The notes: generated by a model from the sequence alone, not told the origin. 64,000 nt of DNA from Prochlorococcus marinus str. MIT 0918 (GCF_027359415.1 NZ_CP114780.1:620001-684000), one strand, 5' to 3'. Shown: positions 44,776-56,078, counted from the stretch's first letter. Numbers and translations: made by a program.

Positions 44776-45336
44776 ATGTTTAAAACCATCTCCAAAGTAA
44801 TAATTACCTCCTCATTATTAATAGGAACATTTATAGGTATAGATTTTTTCAAACCTAATCCTTCTGCAGGAAACACAGGCTTAGATTTCATGTGGGACCC
44901 TGATCCAAGCTATATCAAGCTGAAGTATTTGCAGAGTTCTAAAGAAAAGAAAGACAGGTCTACGTACTATCTATTTCTTAGAGGGAGAGATCGCAAGACA
45001 GGGATTCTAAAACTATCTATTAAAGTTCCTGACTATTTTGATGCAAATATAAAAAGAGAAAAACTTTCATTCTGTCAAGCCAAAATAGGAGGGTTTAGTT
45101 CAAGAACAAAATGTGTGACTGATATTCCCGCTATTATAGAAATTAGTGACGATCAAACCTCTATTGAGATTTTTCCAGATCAACCTATTCCTGTAGACAA
45201 AAAGACTTATGCATTGAAAATGAAAATCTTTAATCCAAGAAGAGCTGGTATGTTTCAATTTCATGCATATGCCCAATCCCCTGGGGCTCTCCCAATCTCC
45301 AGTTATGTAGGGTCATGGAATATGTCTGTCGAGTGA
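44776..45336 (+). CDS. DUF2808 secreted protein
   Basis: A 186-residue protein with a signal-type N-terminus (VIITSSLLIGTFIGIDFF). It belongs to the cyanobacterial DUF2808 family, with YYLFLRGRDRKTGILKLSIKVPDYFD, CQAKIGGF and FNPRRAGMFQFHAYAQSPG. It is probably periplasmic or in the lumen. Function not known. It lies just upstream of rpmH on the same strand. Confidence 0.85.
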   Translation: MFKTISKVIITSSLLIGTFIGIDFFKPNPSAGNTGLDFMWDPDPSYIKLKYLQSSKEKKDRSTYYLFLRGRDRKTGILKLSIKVPDYFDANIKREKLSFCQAKIGGFSSRTKCVTDIPAIIEISDDQTSIEIFPDQPIPVDKKTYALKMKIFNPRRAGMFQFHAYAQSPGALPISSYVGSWNMSVE

Positions 45337-45370
45337 ACTGATAAATTAGTTAATCTACATAGAAAAAAAC

Positions 45371-45508
45371 ATGACTAAGAGAACTTTCGGTGGAACAAGT
45401 AGGAAAAGGAAACGTGTTTCCGGATTCCGGGTTCGGATGAGAAGCCATACAGGCAGAAGTGTTATTAGAAGCCGAAGAAAAAAAGGAAGGTCGCGTATTG
45501 CTGTTTAA
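45371..45508 (+). CDS. rpmH: ribosomal protein bL34
   Basis: A 45-residue very basic protein, [20 protein letters not shown] then [23 protein letters not shown], the cyanobacterial form of bL34. It is complete with a TAA stop. It is followed at 36 bp by rnpA, the order found in nearly all bacteria. Confidence 0.97.
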   Translation: MTKRTFGGTSRKRKRVSGFRVRMRSHTGRSVIRSRRKKGRSRIAV

Positions 45509-45544
45509 CAAATCAATAGGTTTTTTCAAAATCAGTTTTTAAAA

Positions 45545-45931
45545 ATGGTTTTACCCAAAGAGATGAGATTGAGAGGTTATAAATGCTTTGATTACATTCA
45601 TAAATCTGCTAAGAGATATAAAAGTTCCTCAATGATTCTCAAAGTAACAACTGCAAAACCAAATCTAATAGACACCTCTATTAACAATCCCATTCCAGTT
45701 TCTTGTAAATGCGCTATATCAATCAGCAATAAAGTAAGCAAAAAGGCTGTTGTAAGAAATAGATTAAGAAGACTATTCCATGATCACTTAAGGAAAAAAC
45801 TCTTAAGGAAAAGTGAATTTGGCAACAATTGGGCTTTACTTAGTTTGACTCCTAATTGCCTAGAGGAAAGCCAAGAAAATTTGCTGAAAGAATGCGATAA
45901 ATTATTTATGAAAGCTGGTTTAAAATCATGA
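45545..45931 (+). CDS. rnpA: ribonuclease P protein component
   Basis: Protein subunit of RNase P, which trims the 5' leader of tRNA precursors. It has 128 residues and starts with LPKEMRLRGYKCFDYIHK. The RNR-type motif is KKAVVRNRLRRLFHDHLR. The central part has CKCAISISNKVSKKAV. It overlaps the PH-domain gene by 4 bp (ATGA). Confidence 0.93.
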   Translation: MVLPKEMRLRGYKCFDYIHKSAKRYKSSSMILKVTTAKPNLIDTSINNPIPVSCKCAISISNKVSKKAVVRNRLRRLFHDHLRKKLLRKSEFGNNWALLSLTPNCLEESQENLLKECDKLFMKAGLKS

Positions 45932-46329
45932 TTAACTCCTCAGAAAAAATTTTTTTCGAAGGAGCTCCTGCCAAAGAAGACCTTATTTTGAACATTCTTG
46001 CGGGTTTTACATTAATTGGTCTGCCATTTACTGTGGGCGCAATAGTGAGAGCAATGTGGCTACGTTTTAAAATTACCAATAAAAGAATCTCCGTCACAGG
46101 TGGTTGGCTTGGCAAAGATAAATCTCAGATTTCTTATAGCCAAATCAAAGAGGTCCGCTCTATTCCTAGAGGCTTAGGCACTTATGGCGATATGGTTTTA
46201 GTTATGAACGATAATGCAAGGCTAGAAATGCGTTCTATTCCAAAATTTAGAGAGGTAGAAGATTTTATTAAAAGTCAAATTAATCAAATAAGTTCAAGAA
46301 AATCTTCAGATGACGTAGTAGGGTTTTGA
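45928..46329 (+). CDS. PH-domain (YdbT/bPH2-like) membrane protein
   Basis: A 133-residue protein. A hydrophobic stretch, ILAGFTLIGLPFTVGAIVRAMW, is followed by a bacterial PH-like fold (RFKITNKRISVTGGWLGKDKSQISYSQIKEVRSIPRG). This small gene is regularly placed between rnpA and yidC in cyanobacteria. Role unknown; it may help at the membrane with protein insertion. Coupled to rnpA by ATGA. Confidence 0.83.
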   Translation: MINSSEKIFFEGAPAKEDLILNILAGFTLIGLPFTVGAIVRAMWLRFKITNKRISVTGGWLGKDKSQISYSQIKEVRSIPRGLGTYGDMVLVMNDNARLEMRSIPKFREVEDFIKSQINQISSRKSSDDVVGF

Positions 46330-46419
46330 ACTTCAATTAAATTAGCCAAATTATTAAGCTAATTTATTATCTTAATTAATATGGCATCAGCCTTTTTTGT
46401 CCTTTCTAACTGAACCATC

Positions 46420-47562
46420 GTGATCGGGTACCTTTCTGACAATCTTCTTATCCCGATTTTAGATTTCTTCTATGGATTAGTTCCTAGCTATGGATTAGCT
46501 ATTGTTGCATTAACTATAGTTATTCGACTGGCACTCTTCCCTCTAAGTGCTGGTTCAATCAGAAGTGCCAGGAGAATGCGTATTGCTCAGCCTGTTATGC
46601 AAAAGCGTCAAGCTGATATCAAAAGCCGTTACGCAAATAACCCCCAAAAGCAGCAAGAAGAGCTAGGTAAACTTATGGGTGAATTCGGTAGCCCACTGGC
46701 TGGTTGCCTTCCTCTTCTCGTTCAAATGCCTATTCTCTTTGCCTTATTCGCAACATTGAGAGGATCACCATTTGCCGACGTACCTTATCTTGTTAATTTA
46801 AAAATTCTTCCACCAGAACAAGTAGCCACAATCGAGCCAAAGCCTTTCACAAGTCCAAGGCACTCTATTTTTATTACTGACAAAGATCATTTTCCAGTAA
46901 TAGCTTCTTTACCAGGAGGTACGAAAATTGCAGCGGGAGACTCAGTAGATATAAAACTAGAAACTTTAACAGGGGAAAAATATAGCAATCTCATAAGTCG
47001 TTTTGATAATGGTACAAAGTTTTCTCCAACCTGGAAGGTCACAAAGGGTTCTGACATAGCTAGTGTTTCCTCAGATGGGAAAGTAACAGCAAGATACCCT
47101 GGTGATGCAACAGTTGAAGGGAGAATCCCTGGATTAGCAGCTAAGAGTGGATTCCTATTTATAAAAGCACTTGGCCAAGTAGGTTTTTATGTTGATGGCT
47201 CAATAAACTGGGACATAGCAATTCTTGTCGCTGGTTTTGGACTAACACTTGTAATCTCACAAGCATTATCTGGTCAAGGGATGCCTCCAAACCCTCAACA
47301 AGCTACTGCTCAAAAAATTACTCCAATAATGATTACTGGGATGTTCTTATTTTTTCCTTTACCTGCAGGAGTACTTTTATATATGGTTATAGCAAATATT
47401 TTCCAAGCTTTTCAAACATTTCTTCTCAGCAAAGAAGCTTTACCTGATAATCTTCAAAAAATCCTTAATGATCAATTAAATCAGCAAAATAAAGAAAAAT
47501 TAACTCCCTCTCCAATAGTTGATTCAGATAGACTTCCTTTTGAACCCAAAAGCAATAAATAA
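46420..47562 (+). CDS. yidC: membrane protein insertase YidC/Alb3
   Basis: Insertase for inner- and thylakoid-membrane proteins (380 residues). The conserved core has [20 protein letters not shown], with the essential Arg in the groove, [23 protein letters not shown] and [28 protein letters not shown]. About 110 residues between the helices ([19 protein letters not shown] onward) form an extra Ig-like (BIG2-type) domain. The start is GTG at 46420. Confidence 0.95.
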   Translation: MIGYLSDNLLIPILDFFYGLVPSYGLAIVALTIVIRLALFPLSAGSIRSARRMRIAQPVMQKRQADIKSRYANNPQKQQEELGKLMGEFGSPLAGCLPLLVQMPILFALFATLRGSPFADVPYLVNLKILPPEQVATIEPKPFTSPRHSIFITDKDHFPVIASLPGGTKIAAGDSVDIKLETLTGEKYSNLISRFDNGTKFSPTWKVTKGSDIASVSSDGKVTARYPGDATVEGRIPGLAAKSGFLFIKALGQVGFYVDGSINWDIAILVAGFGLTLVISQALSGQGMPPNPQQATAQKITPIMITGMFLFFPLPAGVLLYMVIANIFQAFQTFLLSKEALPDNLQKILNDQLNQQNKEKLTPSPIVDSDRLPFEPKSNK

Positions 47563-47633
47563 TATTAATTACGTCAGAATTAATGGATTATAAGAAGTTT
47601 AATTTATTTTACTTTTCATTAGTTTAAAAAAAA

Positions 47634-49112
47634 ATGGAAAGCTGGAATAAACAATTTGATTTATTAATTAAATCAAGAACTCCATTAATTCTCTTAAGAA
47701 GCAGAGAAGAAGAGCGAGTTGAAACATTAATCCAAGAATCAACTAAGCGACTAAATCCAAAACGTTTAGCAACTTGGAATTATATAGATGGTCTAAAAGG
47801 AATTCTCAATTCAGAAGGCCATGCGGCAAGACAACCAATGGCAGTATTGGAATGGCTTCAAAAAGTAGATCCTTCTCTCCCAACAATACTACTAGCTAAA
47901 GATTTTCATCGTTTTTCAGAGGATGCTGGGATTTCTAGAATGCTTAAAAATTTATCTTCTGAATTAAGATCAAAAACCCACACGCTAATTATATGTGCTT
48001 ATGACTGGATACCTCCAGTTGATTTAAATGACTCTCTAACTATTCTTGATCTTCCATTACCCCAAGAAAATGAATTAAGAATTTTACTTACTAACATTGC
48101 TGAAGCGAGCGATTCAAATCTAAGTAAAGAAAGTCTTGAAGAGTTAACCCATGCATGTAGTGGTTTAAGTGAAATAAGGGTACGTCAAGTCGCAGCAAGA
48201 GCTCTTGCTCAAAGAGGGAAATTAAGCAATTCAGACCTTGAAGAAGTTCTTGAAGAAAAGCGCCAAGCTGTTGCTAGAAGTGAAGTGCTTGAATACTTCG
48301 AAACAAAAGCTAGTCCTTCTGATATAGGAGGACTAGATGCTCTCAAGATTTGGCTAGATCAACGCCATGAAGCTTTTTCAGATGAAGCAAGAGAATTTGG
48401 CTTGCCATTACCTAGAGGAGTCTTATTAATTGGACCTCAAGGTACAGGAAAATCTTTAACCGCAAAGGCAATAGCTCATAGTTGGTCAATGCCACTTCTT
48501 CGTCTTGATGTAGGAAGACTTTTCGCTGGACTAGTAGGAGCTAGTGAAGCAAAAACCAGAGAAACAATTCAATATGCCGAATCAATGGCACCTTGTGTCT
48601 TATGGATAGATGAAATTGATAAAGGTTTTGGTGGAGATGCAAGAAGTGATGGTGGTACTAGTCAGAGGGTTTTAGCAAATGTTCTGACATGGATGGCAGA
48701 AAAAACCTCAGCAGTCTTTGTAGTTGCTACTGCAAATGGGGTTGACAGAATGCCAGGAGAACTTCTTAGGAAAGGACGCTTCGATGAAATCTTTTTACTT
48801 GATCTTCCTAGCCAACTTGAACGTCACAAAATCCTAGAGTTACATATAAACCAACGACGTCCTAATTTAAATATTCCTATTCAAACAGTAGTTGATAGAA
48901 CTGAAGGTTTTTCAGGGGCAGAGCTTGAACAAACAGTAATTGAAGGTATGCATCATGCTTTCTCAGAAAAAAGAGAATTATTAGAAACAGATTTAATACT
49001 TGCATCTTCACAACTTATTCCACTATCAAAAACTGCAAAGGAACAACTCGATTTTCTTAAAGACTGGGCTTCATCAGGTAGAGCAAGACCTGCATCACTT
49101 AAAATTAATTAG
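47634..49112 (+). CDS. ycf46: AAA ATPase, Ycf46 type
   Basis: A 492-residue AAA+ protein of the cyanobacterial/chloroplast Ycf46 family. An N-terminal domain ([27 protein letters not shown]) precedes a single AAA module with Walker [16 protein letters not shown], Walker [14 protein letters not shown] and arginine finger [14 protein letters not shown]. Ycf46 has been linked to carbon metabolism regulation; the exact target is not known. It lies between yidC and serS in a conserved order. Confidence 0.92.
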   Translation: MESWNKQFDLLIKSRTPLILLRSREEERVETLIQESTKRLNPKRLATWNYIDGLKGILNSEGHAARQPMAVLEWLQKVDPSLPTILLAKDFHRFSEDAGISRMLKNLSSELRSKTHTLIICAYDWIPPVDLNDSLTILDLPLPQENELRILLTNIAEASDSNLSKESLEELTHACSGLSEIRVRQVAARALAQRGKLSNSDLEEVLEEKRQAVARSEVLEYFETKASPSDIGGLDALKIWLDQRHEAFSDEAREFGLPLPRGVLLIGPQGTGKSLTAKAIAHSWSMPLLRLDVGRLFAGLVGASEAKTRETIQYAESMAPCVLWIDEIDKGFGGDARSDGGTSQRVLANVLTWMAEKTSAVFVVATANGVDRMPGELLRKGRFDEIFLLDLPSQLERHKILELHINQRRPNLNIPIQTVVDRTEGFSGAELEQTVIEGMHHAFSEKRELLETDLILASSQLIPLSKTAKEQLDFLKDWASSGRARPASLKIN

Positions 49113-49117
49113 AAAAA

Positions 49118-50401
49118 GTGTTAAATCAAAAACAAGTCAGAAATAACCCTGCACTTATTGCAAAAGGATTAAAACGTCGAGGATTAGACGTTGATTTAAC
49201 TTCTTTGCAGATTGATAGTGATAATCTCAAAGATTTAGAACAAGAACGCAACAATTTACAAGCAAAAGGAAACGCAATAGGAAAAGAAGTAGGACTAAAA
49301 ATACAAAGTGGTATTTCTCCTAAATCTGATGAAATTAATCTTTTACGTAATAAAGGAAATGAAATTAAAAAACAAGTAAATACCTTGGAGGAAAAAGAAA
49401 AAGCTCTTGCAAACTCAATATCAGAAAAAGTTCTTCATTTACCAAATATACCTCATAAAGATTGCCCTGAAGGTAAAGATGAAAAAGATAATATTCAAAT
49501 ACGTTATTGGGGAAATCCTTTAAAAGGTTCAAATTACAAAGAACACTGGCAAATAGCCGAAGAGCTTGGTCTTCTTGATACTGAGAAATCAGTTCGAATT
49601 GCAAAAAGTAGGTTTGTCACTCTATTTAATCAAGGTGCTCGATTAGAGAGATCTCTTATTAATTTCATGCTTGATTTTCACGCTTCAAATGGTTATACGG
49701 AAGTTTTGCCACCAATTTTAGTTAATAGTGCAAGTCTTCAAGGGTCAGGGCAACTTCCAAAATTTGCAGAAGAAAGTTTTCGTTGTTCAGAAGATGACTT
49801 ATGGCTTACTCCTACGGCCGAAGTGCCTTTGAATTCTCTTCATAGAAATGAAATTATTCCACAAGAAAAACTACCTATAAAATATGCTGCATATAGCCCT
49901 TGCTTTAGAAGAGAAGCAGGAAGCTATGGCAGAGACACTAGAGGACTAATAAGACTTCATCAATTCAATAAAGTTGAGCTTTTTTGGTTTGTTCACCCAG
50001 AGAATTCAAATGAAGCCCACAACCAAATAACATCTGATGCAGAAGCTATTCTTAAAGAATTAGAGTTGCCTTATAGAGTTTCCGAATTATGCACAGGAGA
50101 TCTTGGGTTTTCTGCATCTAGAACTTATGATTTAGAAGTTTGGCTTCCTGGTGCAAATTCATATAGAGAAATTTCAAGCTCTAGCAACTGTGATGAGTTT
50201 CAAGCTAGAAGATCATCGATTCGAACAAAGGAAAATAAAAAAACTCTATTAGTCCATACTCTTAACGCTAGTGGGCTTGCAATTGGAAGAACAATGGCAG
50301 CATTATTAGAAAATGGTCAGCAACCCGATGGAACAGTTATTCTCCCAAAGGCCCTTGTGCCATATTTTGGCGAGAATAAACTAAGACCTCAGAGAAATTA
50401 A
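49118..50401 (+). CDS. serS: seryl-tRNA synthetase
   Basis: Class II aminoacyl-tRNA synthetase for serine (427 residues). The N-terminal coiled-coil arm reads DLEQERNNLQAKGNAIGKEV. The catalytic core has TPTAEVPLNSLHRNEI, FRREAGSYGRDTRGLIRLHQF, and motif 3 NASGLAIGRTMAALLEN. The start is GTG, 5 bp after ycf46. Confidence 0.97.
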   Translation: MLNQKQVRNNPALIAKGLKRRGLDVDLTSLQIDSDNLKDLEQERNNLQAKGNAIGKEVGLKIQSGISPKSDEINLLRNKGNEIKKQVNTLEEKEKALANSISEKVLHLPNIPHKDCPEGKDEKDNIQIRYWGNPLKGSNYKEHWQIAEELGLLDTEKSVRIAKSRFVTLFNQGARLERSLINFMLDFHASNGYTEVLPPILVNSASLQGSGQLPKFAEESFRCSEDDLWLTPTAEVPLNSLHRNEIIPQEKLPIKYAAYSPCFRREAGSYGRDTRGLIRLHQFNKVELFWFVHPENSNEAHNQITSDAEAILKELELPYRVSELCTGDLGFSASRTYDLEVWLPGANSYREISSSSNCDEFQARRSSIRTKENKKTLLVHTLNASGLAIGRTMAALLENGQQPDGTVILPKALVPYFGENKLRPQRN

Positions 50402-50406
50402 AAAAT

Positions 50407-51492
50407 ATGCATTTATTAGCTTCTATTACTGTTCTGGCACTATTAATTTTTTTTCACGAGACTGGACATTTTCTTGCTGCAAAATTGCAAGGAATTAAGG
50501 TCAGTGGTTTTTCAATAGGTTTCGGACCTGCTCTTATTAAAAAACAATTTCAAGGAGTGACTTATTCAATCAGAGCTTTACCATTAGGCGGTTTTGTCTC
50601 TTTTCCAGATGATGATCAAGAAAACGAAGATTTTTGTAAAGACGATCCTGATTTACTTTCCAATAGACCTATCTTTCAAAGATTATTGGTTATTTCTGCT
50701 GGAGTAATTGCAAATTTATTGATTGCATGGGTTGTTTTATTTGGACAGGCAACCTTTATAGGTCTTCCAAGTCAGGCAGAACCAGGAGTCTTAATTTTAG
50801 ATGTTCAACAAAGCCAAGCTGCTTCCCTCTCTGGGCTGTCGCCAGGGGACAAGATTTTAAGCATTAATGGTGTCAACTTAGGGACAGGACAAAAGGCAGT
50901 AGAATTTCTAGTTAACCAAATAAAAAGCTCTCCAGGCCAAATAATTTCTTTAGAAAAAAGTAAAAATGGATACAAAGAAACAATAAAACTTACCCCTACT
51001 GAATACGCAGGAATTGGCAAGATAGGGGCACAATTACAACCAAATATAGATAGCGTACTTATTCCAGCAGAAAACTTTAAAGAATCAATTAATTATACTA
51101 ATGAAAAATTTTCTACTTTATTAATAAAAACAATCGAAGGTTATCAAAGTCTTTTTACAAATTTCAGTTCAACATCCAAACAGCTAAGTGGTCCTGTCAA
51201 AATAATTGAATTAGGAGCTCAACTTTCTGGGAAAGGACCTTCAGGGTTAATTCTATTTTCAGCTTTAATCTCAATTAATCTAGCAGTATTAAATGCTTTA
51301 CCATTCCCTTTACTGGATGGAGGACAATTCACACTAACGATTATTGAAGCTGTTCGAGGAAAACCAATACCAGAAAAAATACAACTAATTTTTATGCAAT
51401 CAGGTTTTGTGCTTTTAGTTGGCCTAAGCGTTTTGCTTATTATCAGAGATACTAGTCAATTAGAAATATTTCAGCAATTCACCAAGCACTAA
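50407..51492 (+). CDS. rseP: RseP-type site-2 protease
   Basis: Intramembrane zinc metalloprotease (361 residues). The HExxH motif is HETGH at residues 17-21. A PDZ domain (about residues 115-200, SQAASLSGLSPGDKILSING) guards access. The second zinc-site motif is PFPLLDGG. Membrane segments surround the active site. It probably cleaves an anti-sigma factor or degrades signal remnants. Co-directional with serS, 5 bp away. Confidence 0.93.
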   Translation: MHLLASITVLALLIFFHETGHFLAAKLQGIKVSGFSIGFGPALIKKQFQGVTYSIRALPLGGFVSFPDDDQENEDFCKDDPDLLSNRPIFQRLLVISAGVIANLLIAWVVLFGQATFIGLPSQAEPGVLILDVQQSQAASLSGLSPGDKILSINGVNLGTGQKAVEFLVNQIKSSPGQIISLEKSKNGYKETIKLTPTEYAGIGKIGAQLQPNIDSVLIPAENFKESINYTNEKFSTLLIKTIEGYQSLFTNFSSTSKQLSGPVKIIELGAQLSGKGPSGLILFSALISINLAVLNALPFPLLDGGQFTLTIIEAVRGKPIPEKIQLIFMQSGFVLLVGLSVLLIIRDTSQLEIFQQFTKH

Positions 51493-51548
51493 TCAAAAAA
51501 TCAATGGTGAGAGAGTAATATCATAGGAATACAAAACAGAAAATTTTA

Positions 51549-51851
51549 ATGGCAAAGAAATCTATGATTGCGCGGGATGTAAAGCGTAAAAAAATTGTTG
51601 AGCGCTATGCAGCAAAACGAAAAAATTTATTAGATCAGTTCAAAGCTGCTAAAGATCCTATGGCAAGATTGGAAATCCATAGAAAGATTCAAGCTCTCCC
51701 AAGAGATAGTGCACCAAATCGCATGAGGAATCGCTGCTGGGCTACTGGCAAACCTAGAGGTGTATATCGTGATTTTGGTCTTTGTCGCAATCAACTTAGA
51801 GAAAGAGCACATAAAGGAGAACTCCCTGGGGTTGTTAAATCAAGCTGGTAA
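51549..51851 (+). CDS. rpsN: ribosomal protein uS14
   Basis: Small-subunit protein uS14 of the long, zinc-free type (100 residues): [20 protein letters not shown], then [30 protein letters not shown]. It ends GVVKSSW. Separated from rseP by 56 bp; pnp follows at 194 bp. Confidence 0.97.
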   Translation: MAKKSMIARDVKRKKIVERYAAKRKNLLDQFKAAKDPMARLEIHRKIQALPRDSAPNRMRNRCWATGKPRGVYRDFGLCRNQLRERAHKGELPGVVKSSW

Positions 51852-52045
51852 ATAGGGAAATCAAGAATTTTCTGTGCATCAATACAAAGATTAAGTTCTG
51901 CCAACACTTCAGTCCTGTAAATGGTTTAAAGCAAAAAGCAACTAATTATTTTAGATTGTATAAACAAACTAATTCCGTTGAAATAATCACTAAAGTGCCT
52001 ATCTAATGCAAGAATAGACTCAGATAATTAAAGACATAAGCAAAC

Positions 52046-54214
52046 GTGCAAGGTCAGACAACGTCGGTCTCTTTCGATGGTCGAGAAATACGGCTAACTA
52101 CAGGGAGATATGCACCACAAGCTGGTGGTTCAGTAATGATCGAATGCGGTGATACTGCCGTACTAGTCACTGCAACTCAGGGTCAAGGGAGAGAAGGAGC
52201 TGACTTCCTGCCTCTTAGTTGCGACTATGAAGAAAGGCTTTATGCCGCTGGAAGAATTCCTGGTAGCTTCATGAGAAGAGAAGGAAGGCCACCAGAAAGA
52301 GCAACCTTAATTTCCAGACTTATAGATCGTCCTTTAAGGCCATTATTCCCTCATTGGATGCGAGATGAAATTCAAGTAGTAGCAACTTGTTTATCTTTAG
52401 ATGAAAGAGTACCAGCAGATGTACTGGCAGTAACTGGTTCATCCATGGCAACTTTGCTTGCAGGCATACCTTTTTATGGGCCAATGGCAGCAGTTAGAGT
52501 TGGTCTATTAGGGGATGACTTTGTACTTAATCCAAGTTTTAGAGAGATTGAACGTGGTGATCTAGATCTAGTTGTTGCAGGGACCCCTGATGGCGTAGTG
52601 ATGGTTGAAGCAGGAGCTAATCAACTTTCAGAACAAGATGTAATTGAAGCTATAGATTTTGGATATGAAGCAGTAAATGAACTTATCAAAGCACAACAAT
52701 CTATTTTAAAAGAATCAGGTAAAAAGCAAATAAAGCCCGAAAAACAAGAACTTGATGAGACTGTTCCAACTTATGTAGAAAAAAATTGCACAAAAGGAAT
52801 TAGTTCTCTTCTTAAAGAATTCGAATTATCTAAAGAAGAACGTGACATAAAACTGGAAGAAATAAAATCCAGCTGTTCAGAAAAAATAGATGCTCTAAAA
52901 GAAGACAACGCTGTCAAAAAATCAATTACAGCAAATTCAAAATTACTTGGAACAAGCTTCAAAGCTCTCACAAAGAAACTTATGAGAGATCAAATTATAA
53001 AAGATGACAAACGTGTTGATGGTAGAGCTCTTGATGAAGTGAGAGAAATTTCAGCTGAAGCAGGTGTTTTACCAAAAAGAGTACATGGTTCTGGACTCTT
53101 TCAAAGAGGTTTAACTCAAGTTCTCTCATCTGCAACATTAGGTACACCTAGTGATGCCCAAGAAATGGATGATCTCAACCCTAGTACTGATAAAACTTAT
53201 ATTCATCACTACAACTTCCCTCCTTATTCAGTAGGCGAGACAAGGCCTATGAGAACACCAGGTCGCCGCGAAGTTGGTCATGGAGCACTTGCCGAAAGAG
53301 CTTTAATTCCTGTTTTACCTCCAAAAGAATCATTCCCATACGTTTTAAGGGTTGTAAGTGAAGTATTGAGTTCAAATGGTTCAACATCAATGGGTTCTGT
53401 TTGTGGCAGTACCATTGCACTACTCGATGCAGGAGTTCCTCTTAAAGCTCCTGTAAGCGGAGCTGCTATGGGGCTTATTAAAGAAGGTGATGAAGTCAAA
53501 ATACTTACAGATATTCAAGGGATTGAAGACTTCTTAGGAGACATGGATTTCAAAGTTGCAGGTACGGAAAAAGGTATTACTGCGCTTCAAATGGATATGA
53601 AGATATCTGGTTTGCCAATAAAAATCATTGGTGATGCAATCAACCAAGCTAAGCCAGCAAGGACTCATATACTTGAAAAAATGGTTGAAGCAATTGACAA
53701 GCCTAGAGAGACTCTATCCCCTCATGCACCAAGGCTTCTTAGTTTCAGAATAGATCCAGAGCTCATAGGTACAGTAATTGGACCAGGGGGTAGAACAATT
53801 AAAGGAATCACCGAAAGAACAAATACTAAAATTGATATTGAAGACGGTGGAATAGTAACTATTGCTTCTCATGATGGTGTCGCCGCAGAAGAAGCTCAGA
53901 AGATTATAGAAGGACTTACCAGAAAAGTGCATGAAGGAGAAGTATTTACAGGCTCTATAACCCGCATTATTCCTATAGGAGCTTTTGTGGAAATTCTCCC
54001 AGGCAAGGAAGGCATGATACACATTTCCCAATTATCAGAAGCAAGAGTTGAAAAAGTTGAAGACGTAGTAAAAGTAGGAGATGAAGTAACTGTGCGAGTT
54101 AGAGAAATAGATAATCGAGGCAGAATTAATCTCACATTGAGAGGTATTCCTCAAAATGGTGATATGCAGTATTATCCTCAACCAACACCAACCCCTGTAG
54201 CCCCTTTAATGTAA
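52046..54214 (+). CDS. pnp: polyribonucleotide nucleotidyltransferase
   Basis: PNPase (722 residues): phosphorolytic 3'-5' exoribonuclease and polymerase in RNA decay. Two RNase PH domains are clear ([32 protein letters not shown] and [25 protein letters not shown]). The helical linker, KH domain ([24 protein letters not shown]) and S1 domain ([20 protein letters not shown]) follow. The start is GTG 52046. A 194-bp upstream spacer probably carries its own promoter. Confidence 0.97.
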   Translation: MQGQTTSVSFDGREIRLTTGRYAPQAGGSVMIECGDTAVLVTATQGQGREGADFLPLSCDYEERLYAAGRIPGSFMRREGRPPERATLISRLIDRPLRPLFPHWMRDEIQVVATCLSLDERVPADVLAVTGSSMATLLAGIPFYGPMAAVRVGLLGDDFVLNPSFREIERGDLDLVVAGTPDGVVMVEAGANQLSEQDVIEAIDFGYEAVNELIKAQQSILKESGKKQIKPEKQELDETVPTYVEKNCTKGISSLLKEFELSKEERDIKLEEIKSSCSEKIDALKEDNAVKKSITANSKLLGTSFKALTKKLMRDQIIKDDKRVDGRALDEVREISAEAGVLPKRVHGSGLFQRGLTQVLSSATLGTPSDAQEMDDLNPSTDKTYIHHYNFPPYSVGETRPMRTPGRREVGHGALAERALIPVLPPKESFPYVLRVVSEVLSSNGSTSMGSVCGSTIALLDAGVPLKAPVSGAAMGLIKEGDEVKILTDIQGIEDFLGDMDFKVAGTEKGITALQMDMKISGLPIKIIGDAINQAKPARTHILEKMVEAIDKPRETLSPHAPRLLSFRIDPELIGTVIGPGGRTIKGITERTNTKIDIEDGGIVTIASHDGVAAEEAQKIIEGLTRKVHEGEVFTGSITRIIPIGAFVEILPGKEGMIHISQLSEARVEKVEDVVKVGDEVTVRVREIDNRGRINLTLRGIPQNGDMQYYPQPTPTPVAPLM

Positions 54215-54224
54215 AAATATTCAA

Positions 54225-55139
54225 TTAAACTTGATTAGAAGCTTCAATTACTAATAATTCCCTTGAAATTTCATGGCACAGTAAATCATGGCATTTCCCA
54301 TGACTAGCTACTAAACATCCCCACTGATTAATATCTCCATTGTTATAACAAATACTTGTTTTATTTAAGTAGGTAAAATGACCTCCAGCAGCTCTGAGAA
54401 TTACTTCAGGGGCAGCAATATCCCAATCCTTTGGAGCAGTTTTTCCTGATAAAGATATATAAAAGTCAGCCTCACCTTTTAAAATCTTAGAAATCTTACA
54501 CCCAACACTTCCTACGAGATTCTTCTGAGAATAAGGAATAGAGTCTAATAACTTTTCAAACTTCTCATCTCTATGACTTCTACTAGCAACAAGAATCATT
54601 TCACTAATTGTTTTTCTATTACTAAAATTAGTTTTTCTTTTATTCATTAAACGGTTTTCACACCAAGTTCCTATGCCTATTATTCCAATCCAAAGTTCTT
54701 CTAACTCAGGAATTAAAACTACACCCAAAACAGGCTCATTGCGATTAAGCAAAGCCAAATGAACTGCATATTCCCCAGTTCCAAGAAGAAAGTCTTTTGT
54801 TCCATCTAAAGGATCCAAAACCCACAACCACTCATCTTTGACAGAATCATCTTTTAGAGGACTACTCTTAGCAGTTTCTTCACTTATTAAAGACCAGGAA
54901 ATTAATGGAAAATGTGCCTTCAAACCATCAAGCAACCAACTATTAACAGCTAAATCTGCTGCAGAAACTGGTCCGTCTCCACTATCTTTAACATTAAGAA
55001 CATGAGGGAATCCGAATGGTGGCTTTTCTCCTCTTGAATATGCCAGCAAAATATCTGAAGCACCCCAAGACAACAGCCTAAGTTTCTCTAATAGATCTTC
55101 CAATACAACACCTTCAGGAAGTTCTAACTCTTTATTCAT
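54225..55139 (-). CDS. cysQ: 3'(2'),5'-bisphosphate nucleotidase / inositol-phosphatase family
   Basis: Metal-dependent phosphatase of the inositol monophosphatase fold; CysQ removes PAP made in sulfate assimilation. It has 304 residues from ATG 55139 (MNKELELPEG); an ATG at 55163 is an alternative. Motifs: LISEET, WVLDPLDGTKDF (metal site), SRSHRDEK and KDWDIAAPEVILRAAGG. Its start codon overlaps that of rsmI on the other strand at one CATG. Confidence 0.9.
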   Translation of the reverse strand: MNKELELPEGVVLEDLLEKLRLLSWGASDILLAYSRGEKPPFGFPHVLNVKDSGDGPVSAADLAVNSWLLDGLKAHFPLISWSLISEETAKSSPLKDDSVKDEWLWVLDPLDGTKDFLLGTGEYAVHLALLNRNEPVLGVVLIPELEELWIGIIGIGTWCENRLMNKRKTNFSNRKTISEMILVASRSHRDEKFEKLLDSIPYSQKNLVGSVGCKISKILKGEADFYISLSGKTAPKDWDIAAPEVILRAAGGHFTYLNKTSICYNNGDINQWGCLVASHGKCHDLLCHEISRELLVIEASNQV

Positions 55140-56034
55140 GATGGAACTAGAAACAGATGACATTGCGGCAGGAGAATTAGAACCAAGTTCTGGCGCTCTT
55201 TATGTAATTGGAACTCCAATAGGTAATCTTGGAGATCTATCTCCCAGAGCAAAGTATATTCTTTCTAAAGTAACAATCATTGCATGTGAAGACACGAGAC
55301 ATAGTGGACAACTTCTTAAACACTTTAAGATCAAAGCTAAACTAATAAGCTTTCACAAACACAATACATTTTCAAGAATTCCAAAATTAATGCAAGCTTT
55401 AAGTGAAGGCAAAAGTATTGCCCTAATAAGTGATGCTGGTCTTCCTGGAATTAATGACCCAGGAGAAGAGTTAGTTGCAAAAGCAAAAGACAATCAATTT
55501 AATGTTATTTGTATTCCTGGGCCATGTGCAGCCATAACAGCACTTGTAAGCAGTGGCTTGCCTTCAAGCAGATTTTGCTTCGAAGGCTTTTTGCCTTCAA
55601 AACCTAAAGATAGAAAGTCAATTCTTAAGCTCATTGCAAAAGAAAAAAGAACAATCATTATTTACGAATCACCTCATAGGTTATTAAAACTACTAAAAGA
55701 ATTATCTGACCATTGTGGCAAGAATAGGCCTTTGCAAGTTGCAAGAGAGCTGACTAAAAAGCATGAAGAATTTATTGGCCCTACAATTAACTCTGTCATC
55801 AAACATTTCTTAATTACTAAGCCTAAAGGTGAATTTACCCTTATTTTAGGAGGGCTATGCTCAATAATTAAGGCAGAGACAACGAAAGAAGATTTGCTTA
55901 AAACAATAAAACAGCTTTTAAGCCAAGGGAAAAGCTCTAATGATATTGCAAAAGAATTATCTCTAAAAAAAGGGGTTTCAAAGAACTTTCTCTATTCATT
56001 AATTCTTCAGAGCAAAAAGCAAACAAGTATTTAA
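55138..56034 (+). CDS. rsmI: 16S rRNA 2'-O-ribose C1402 methyltransferase
   Basis: SAM-dependent methyltransferase of the tetrapyrrole-methylase fold (298 residues). The signature is GALYVIGTPIGNLGDLSPRA, then CEDTRHSGQLLKHF, LISDAGLPGINDPGEELV and IPGPCAAITALVSSGLPS. The first 20 residues before GALYV look like an extension. An ATG at 55141 is possible. The CATG at the start is shared with cysQ. Confidence 0.93.
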   Translation: MMELETDDIAAGELEPSSGALYVIGTPIGNLGDLSPRAKYILSKVTIIACEDTRHSGQLLKHFKIKAKLISFHKHNTFSRIPKLMQALSEGKSIALISDAGLPGINDPGEELVAKAKDNQFNVICIPGPCAAITALVSSGLPSSRFCFEGFLPSKPKDRKSILKLIAKEKRTIIIYESPHRLLKLLKELSDHCGKNRPLQVARELTKKHEEFIGPTINSVIKHFLITKPKGEFTLILGGLCSIIKAETTKEDLLKTIKQLLSQGKSSNDIAKELSLKKGVSKNFLYSLILQSKKQTSI

Positions 56035-56078
56035 TATAGAAAAATGCCAAATAAATATCTATTTCTTTTAATTTAGTA

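Noticed and set aside
53714-54031. 105-codon antisense frame within pnp
   Set aside because: Shadow of the pnp KH/S1 coding region in another frame; no independent support.
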